Positions 4,954-6,297 of a stretch of 6,297 nt of DNA are shown in pieces (within the stretch, counting starts at the first letter, position 1; each line of letters starts with the position of its first letter). The position numbers and the translations under genes are program-made. A model generated the notes under the pieces. That model was not told the DNA's origin and made no database searches. It worked only from the letters and a program-made list of their open reading frames with translations. The stretch is from an uncultured Oscillospiraceae bacterium (lineage in GTDB: Bacteria; Bacillota; Clostridia; Oscillospirales; Oscillospiraceae), in assembly GCA_900752285.1 (NCBI GenBank), contig CAADUW010000232.1:1-6297 (forward strand), in the 5' to 3' direction.

Positions 4954-6060
4954 ATGCGATTTACCTGTGAAAAAAATGTGCTCATCCAGGGCTTCTCCAT
5001 TGCCTCCCGGACGGCGGCGCAGAAGAGCAGCCTTTCCGTACTGGAGGGTATCCTCTGCCGTGCCGGATCGGGGCTCAGCTTCACCGGCTTCAATATGGAA
5101 ACCGCCATCACCTTCTGCGTGGACGCGGACGTTACCGAGGGCGGCGAGTGCATCCTGCCTGCCCGGCTTTTCGGCGACATCGTCCGGCGGCTGCCGGAGG
5201 GAGACGTGACCATAGTGGTGGACGACAGCTTCAATGTATCCATCCGCTCGGGCTATGCCTCCTTCTCCATCAAGGCGGAAAGCGCCGACGAGTACCCGGA
5301 TCTTCCCGACGTGATGGAGGGCAAGGCCATCCATATTCCCCAGTGCGAAATGAAAAAGCTCATCGGCGGCACCATTTTTGCCGTGTCCGACAATCAGGCC
5401 CGGCCCATTCACAACGGCGTCCGGTTTGAGGTGAAGGACGACAGCATCACGGCGGTGGCCGTGGACGGCTTCCGTCTGGCCCGGCGGACCTGGCATCCCG
5501 AGGAGCCCATCGGCCGGGAGCTGGCCTTCGTGGTTCCCTCCGGGAGCCTGAAGGAGGTCGAAAAGCTGGTTGGAGACGTGCCCGACGACATTGCCTTTAC
5601 CGTGGGAACCAAGCACATTCTCTATCAGCTGGGCAATACCACCCTGGTCTGCCGCCTGCTGGAGGGCGAGTTCCTGGACTGGCGGAAGGTGGTTCCCCTG
5701 AACAGCCCCATCAAGCTGATTGCCAACGTGGGTGATCTGCAGTCCAGCGTAGAGCGGGTGGGCCTGATCGTGTCCGAAAAATACAAAAGCCCGGTGCGGT
5801 GTGTGTTCTCCAATCAGGAGCTGCTCATGCGCACCAGCAATACCATCGGCGCGGCGGAGGACCGGTGCAGCTTTGCCGGAGACGGCAAGGAGCTGGAGAT
5901 CGGCTTCAACGTCCGGTATCTGGCAGACGCTCTGAAGGCCATTCCCTCGGAGGAGGTCACGCTGGAGCTGACCAACGGCCTGAGCCCCATCGTCATGACC
6001 CCGGCAGACGACAAGCAGGATTTTGCCTACATGGTCCTGCCGGTGCGGATCAAAGGATAA
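4954..6060 (+). CDS. dnaN: DNA polymerase III beta subunit (sliding clamp)
   Basis: This 368-residue protein has the usual clamp length. As a homodimer it forms the ring that tethers the replicative polymerase to DNA and binds clamp-binding motifs of many repair proteins. It has three similar domains, about residues 1-122, 128-245 and 247-368. Recognisable stretches are KSSLSVLEGILC (24-35, family 'tlPIL.nvLi' region), ESADEYPDLPDV (109-120), VAVDGFRLARR (168-178, usually ATDGHRLA), RLLEGEFLDWRKVVP (234-248), FNVRYLADALKAI (318-330) and the C-terminal MVLPVRI (360-366), which helps form the peptide-binding pocket. The ATG at 4954 has AAGGAG (4941-4946) 7 bases upstream; an in-frame TTG at 4933 lies before that RBS and is rejected. 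It follows dnaA by 320 bases across oriC. No recF, S4-domain gene or gyrB starts within the remaining 237 bases, although that is the common order. Confidence 0.98.
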   Translation: MRFTCEKNVLIQGFSIASRTAAQKSSLSVLEGILCRAGSGLSFTGFNMETAITFCVDADVTEGGECILPARLFGDIVRRLPEGDVTIVVDDSFNVSIRSGYASFSIKAESADEYPDLPDVMEGKAIHIPQCEMKKLIGGTIFAVSDNQARPIHNGVRFEVKDDSITAVAVDGFRLARRTWHPEEPIGRELAFVVPSGSLKEVEKLVGDVPDDIAFTVGTKHILYQLGNTTLVCRLLEGEFLDWRKVVPLNSPIKLIANVGDLQSSVERVGLIVSEKYKSPVRCVFSNQELLMRTSNTIGAAEDRCSFAGDGKELEIGFNVRYLADALKAIPSEEVTLELTNGLSPIVMTPADDKQDFAYMVLPVRIKG

Positions 6061-6084
6061 ACGGACAGCGGAACCGTTTTGACG

Positions 6085-6122
6085 GACGCCGTAAGGGCGG
6101 CAATCTGCCGCCCGCAAGCGTC
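6085..6122. repeat. GC-rich hairpin element after dnaN
   Basis: GGGCGGCA (6095-6102) pairs with TGCCGCCC (6106-6113) around ATC, and GACGC (6085-6089) with GCGTC (6118-6122) forms an outer stem, giving a 38-base two-tier hairpin. There is no T run, so it is a poor terminator. It looks like a REP-type intergenic repeat, possibly acting as a 3' mRNA stabiliser for dnaN. Confidence 0.55.
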
Positions 6123-6132
6123 TCAATTGCCT

Positions 6133-6180
6133 GTCATTCCCATTACAGGTCATTCCGGGTCTTAAATGGCGTGGGAATCC
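6133..6180 (+). repeat. REP-like element with GTCATTCC ends
   Basis: GTCATTCC occurs at 6133-6140 and 6149-6156, and GGAATCC closes the element at 6174-6180. A GTCATTCC...GGAATCC arrangement of about 32 bases is the shape of widespread short palindromic repeats. CCTGT (6130-6134) and ACAGG (6145-6149) also pair across the first copy. No coding potential is apparent. Confidence 0.45.
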
Positions 6181-6210
6181 CCCGGCTGAAAGGTACCATG
6201 GAACGATAAG

Positions 6211-6297
6211 CCTTGCCCCCCGCATTTATGAGGGGGGAGGGCCACGCAGTGGCAGGGGGAGTCCCCCGCAGCGGCGGGGAAAGCCTCCTCAGTCACG
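6211..6297 (+). repeat. Dispersed palindromic repeat, copy C (cut by window end)
   Basis: CCCCCC (6216-6221) and GGGGGG (6232-6237) flank a short loop containing ATTTATGA, as in copy A; then come CCACGCAGTGG (6242-6252, palindromic), CCCCCGC...GCGGGG and CTCAGTCACG (6288-6297), the reverse complement of part of copy B. The element runs off the window. It occupies the position where the next gene of a dnaN operon would normally begin. Confidence 0.7.

Noticed and set aside
5799..6209. Plus-strand 136-codon frame overlapping the end of dnaN
   Set aside because: Most of it is the dnaN sequence in another frame, the rest is hairpin and repeat sequence, and there is no RBS.
4912..6225. 437-codon minus-strand open frame opposite dnaN
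   Set aside because: It lies antisense to an unmistakable sliding clamp, runs through the unwinding element and repeat sequence, and shows no family features.

Overview
The window is a stretch of bacterial chromosome around a replication origin, most likely from a GC-rich member of the Clostridia (an Oscillospiraceae-type gut bacterium). The evidence is a dnaA–oriC–dnaN core with CTA (DnaA-trio) repeats, a clostridial-style GAPDH C-terminus, a DUF421/DUF4363 membrane-protein pair, GC-ending codons with strong Shine-Dalgarno sites, and intergenic spacers full of GC-rich palindromic repeats. No species name can be supported from the sequence alone.

Layout, left to right. Positions 1-87 hold the probable tail and terminator of an unseen upstream gene. 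A strong sigma-A-type promoter (152-180) drives gap (263-1279, NAD-type glyceraldehyde-3-phosphate dehydrogenase), which ends at a very good intrinsic terminator (1303-1337). Facing it on the minus strand is a two-gene unit transcribed right to left: a DUF421 (YetF-like) membrane protein (1858-2541, GTG start) followed by a small DUF4363-like membrane-anchored protein (1343-1723). Next comes a 778-base region without a convincing gene (2542-3319). It contains two copies of a dispersed palindromic repeat, two terminator-like hairpins, an orphan ribosome binding site with a six-codon ORF, and the dnaA promoter and structured leader. dnaA (3320-4633) has its own terminator and is followed by oriC: seven DnaA-box-like sites, a phased CTA-trio tract and an AT-rich unwinding element (4713-4934). 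dnaN (4954-6060) follows. The last 237 bases are non-coding, carrying a hairpin, a REP-like element and a third copy of the dispersed repeat, which runs off the window.

How it works together: DnaA would bind the box cluster, extend along the trios and open the AT-rich segment. DnaN is the sliding clamp for the resulting forks. gap is a central glycolytic gene unrelated to replication. DUF421/DUF4363 is an envelope-associated pair of unknown function.

No new defence system, mobile element with a transposase, or CRISPR array is present. The points most worth a second look are the origin itself (a DnaA with a shortened DNA-binding signature facing boxes that share TCCACA but never the canonical 9-mer), the unusual gene order around it, gap pointing head-on into the leftward fork, the inverted repeats flanking the dnaA–dnaN module, and the orphan attenuator-like remnant upstream of dnaA.
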